The notes beneath the pieces were generated by a model that saw nothing but the letters and a program-made list of their open reading frames with translations, had not been told where the DNA came from and did no database searches. The position numbers and the translations under genes were made by a program. Shown piece after piece: positions 13,736 through 14,367 of a stretch of 14,367 nucleotides of DNA (position 1 is the stretch's first letter; every line of letters begins with the position of its first letter). The DNA lies in the NCBI GenBank assembly GCA_022867105.1, contig JALHVH010000381.1, forward strand, positions 1-14,367. Reading direction: 5' to 3'. The DNA comes from Candidatus Aminicenantota bacterium. GTDB taxonomy: Bacteria; Acidobacteriota; Aminicenantia; Aminicenantales; Saccharicenantaceae.

Positions 13736-13773
13736 TTCCCCGGCACATCAAAATGAAGGATCTAGGAGGTAAA

Positions 13774-14367
13774 ATGAAACGAAAATCAGTTCTTGTTTGG
13801 ATGGGATTCCTGCTCATCCTTTGCTCGTTGGCATTCTCCCAATCCAAGGAAACAGGCGCTATTTCGGGAACCATTTTGGATGAGGAGAACAACCCCCTCC
13901 CGGGAGCCACCGTCACCATAACGAGCCCAAACCTCATGGGCAGCCGCGAGTTTGTGGCGGACGCCCAAGGTCAATACCGATTTCCGGCTCTCCCGCCGGG
14001 CGAATATACCGTCAAGGCCCAACTCCAAGGTTTCGCGACTTCCGTCCAGCGAGTCATCCGGCTCACCACGACAACACGGCTCACCATTGACCTGGTCCTG
14101 AAGCCGTCCGCCGTGGAGGAAGAAGTGACTGTTATCGCCCAATCTCCGACCGTTGATATCAAGTCCACGGAAACGGCCTCGGTCACGATGACCGACGAAA
14201 TGCTGCGGAACATCCCTAACGTCAGCAATTTCTCGTCCAGTCTCGTCAACATGGCTCCGGGAGTCACCCCCGATAATATGGCCGACTCGGCTTACGGCGC
14301 TCAGGACGGCACGGGGATCGCCTATTCCATGGACGGTGTCAACGTGTCGGACCCGGAGGCCGGCACG
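13774..14367 (+). CDS. Oar-like TonB-dependent receptor, N-terminal part (3' truncated by window edge)
   Basis: The 198 codons present run off the window end. A signal peptide spans about residues 1-22 (KRKSVLVWMGFLLILCSLAFSQ). Residues 28-110 form a carboxypeptidase D regulatory-like domain (GAISGTILDEENNPLPGATV, then GQYRFPALPPGEYTVKAQLQGF). A TonB-box-like EEEVTVIAQ follows at 115-123. A plug domain then begins (VDIKSTETASVTMTDEMLRNIPN and YSMDGVNVSDPEAG). Such proteins are outer-membrane receptors or Oar-type adhesins, typically 900-1,100 residues, powered by TonB; the substrate cannot be told from this part. The ATG at 13774 follows AGGAGG (13764-13769) by four bases; an in-frame ATG at 13753 would place that Shine-Dalgarno sequence inside the gene. 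Expression is probably from the sigma54 promoter at 13620-13636. Its codon use is less GC-biased at the start than that of its neighbours. Confidence 0.9.
   Translation, partial: MKRKSVLVWMGFLLILCSLAFSQSKETGAISGTILDEENNPLPGATVTITSPNLMGSREFVADAQGQYRFPALPPGEYTVKAQLQGFATSVQRVIRLTTTTRLTIDLVLKPSAVEEEVTVIAQSPTVDIKSTETASVTMTDEMLRNIPNVSNFSSSLVNMAPGVTPDNMADSAYGAQDGTGIAYSMDGVNVSDPEAGT

Larger units (their letters stand above)
13400..13773. other. Gene-free AT-rich divergent control region
   Basis: These 374 bases separate the minus-strand sulfatase-fold gene from the plus-strand TonB-dependent receptor gene. Base composition drops sharply from the GC-rich coding DNA on either side. No convincing conventional gene lies inside. 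It holds a candidate sigma54 promoter, a candidate sigma70 promoter, a direct repeat, a perfect palindrome and a possible very short ORF, each listed separately. The AT richness also fits a bendable region between an activator site and a sigma54 promoter. Confidence 0.75.

Noticed and set aside
1..14367. tRNA, rRNA, CRISPR array or riboswitch
   Set aside because: No cloverleaf, rRNA-like stretch, regularly spaced repeat or recognisable aptamer was seen on either strand by reading; a covariance-model search could not be run.

Overview
The window (14,367 bp, GC-rich except for an AT-rich stretch around 13,400-13,770) looks like a chromosomal segment of a Gram-negative bacterium of the Acidobacteriota type, most likely Candidatus Aminicenantes or a relative. 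This placement is an inference from gene content: tandem GWxTD-domain proteins, a membrane-anchored sulfatase-fold/TPR protein, an Oar-like TonB-dependent receptor with a carboxypeptidase-regulatory domain, a fused LptF-LptG permease, and a bacterial endonuclease Q. No rRNA, tRNA, CRISPR array or intact transposase gene was seen.

Left part, plus strand: the C-terminal end of a Fis-type helix-turn-helix regulator (1-212), then the groES-groEL operon (332-2250). A consensus sigma70 promoter (254-282) has one CIRCE operator on each side. The upstream one begins inside the last codon of the regulator, and the downstream one begins at the last base of the -10. This points to HrcA control of the chaperonin. 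A strong intrinsic terminator closes the operon at 2276-2310. After a short REP-like inverted repeat comes a 797-residue protein (2516-4909) holding two complete LptF/LptG-type permease halves in one chain.

Middle part, minus strand (transcribed right to left): a promoter at 10892-10920 starts a four-gene operon. Its members are a GWxTD protein with C-terminal TPRs, a smaller GWxTD lipoprotein (4-base ATGA overlap), a secreted carboxypeptidase-regulatory/TPR protein, and an endonuclease Q-type PHP nuclease whose last five residues are QLSLF, a textbook beta-clamp-binding motif. The first gene appears to be leaderless, because its GTG start lies where transcription should begin. A BFN/DUF151 protein (4990-5475) follows with its own near-consensus promoter and converges on the Lpt gene.

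Right part: a short plus-strand remnant of a TPR gene (10942-11091) lies tail-to-tail with a minus-strand sulfatase-fold/TPR membrane protein (11084-13399) whose predicted nucleophile is threonine rather than cysteine or serine. A gene-free AT-rich control region (13400-13773) follows. It carries a near-perfect sigma54 promoter (13620-13636), a possible sigma70 promoter, a direct repeat and a perfect palindrome. It leads into the start of a TonB-dependent receptor (13774 to the window end).

Much of the window serves the envelope: LPS export, lipoprotein and secreted TPR proteins, a periplasmic sulfatase-fold enzyme and an outer-membrane receptor. Protein folding (GroESL) and DNA repair (EndoQ) are the exceptions.
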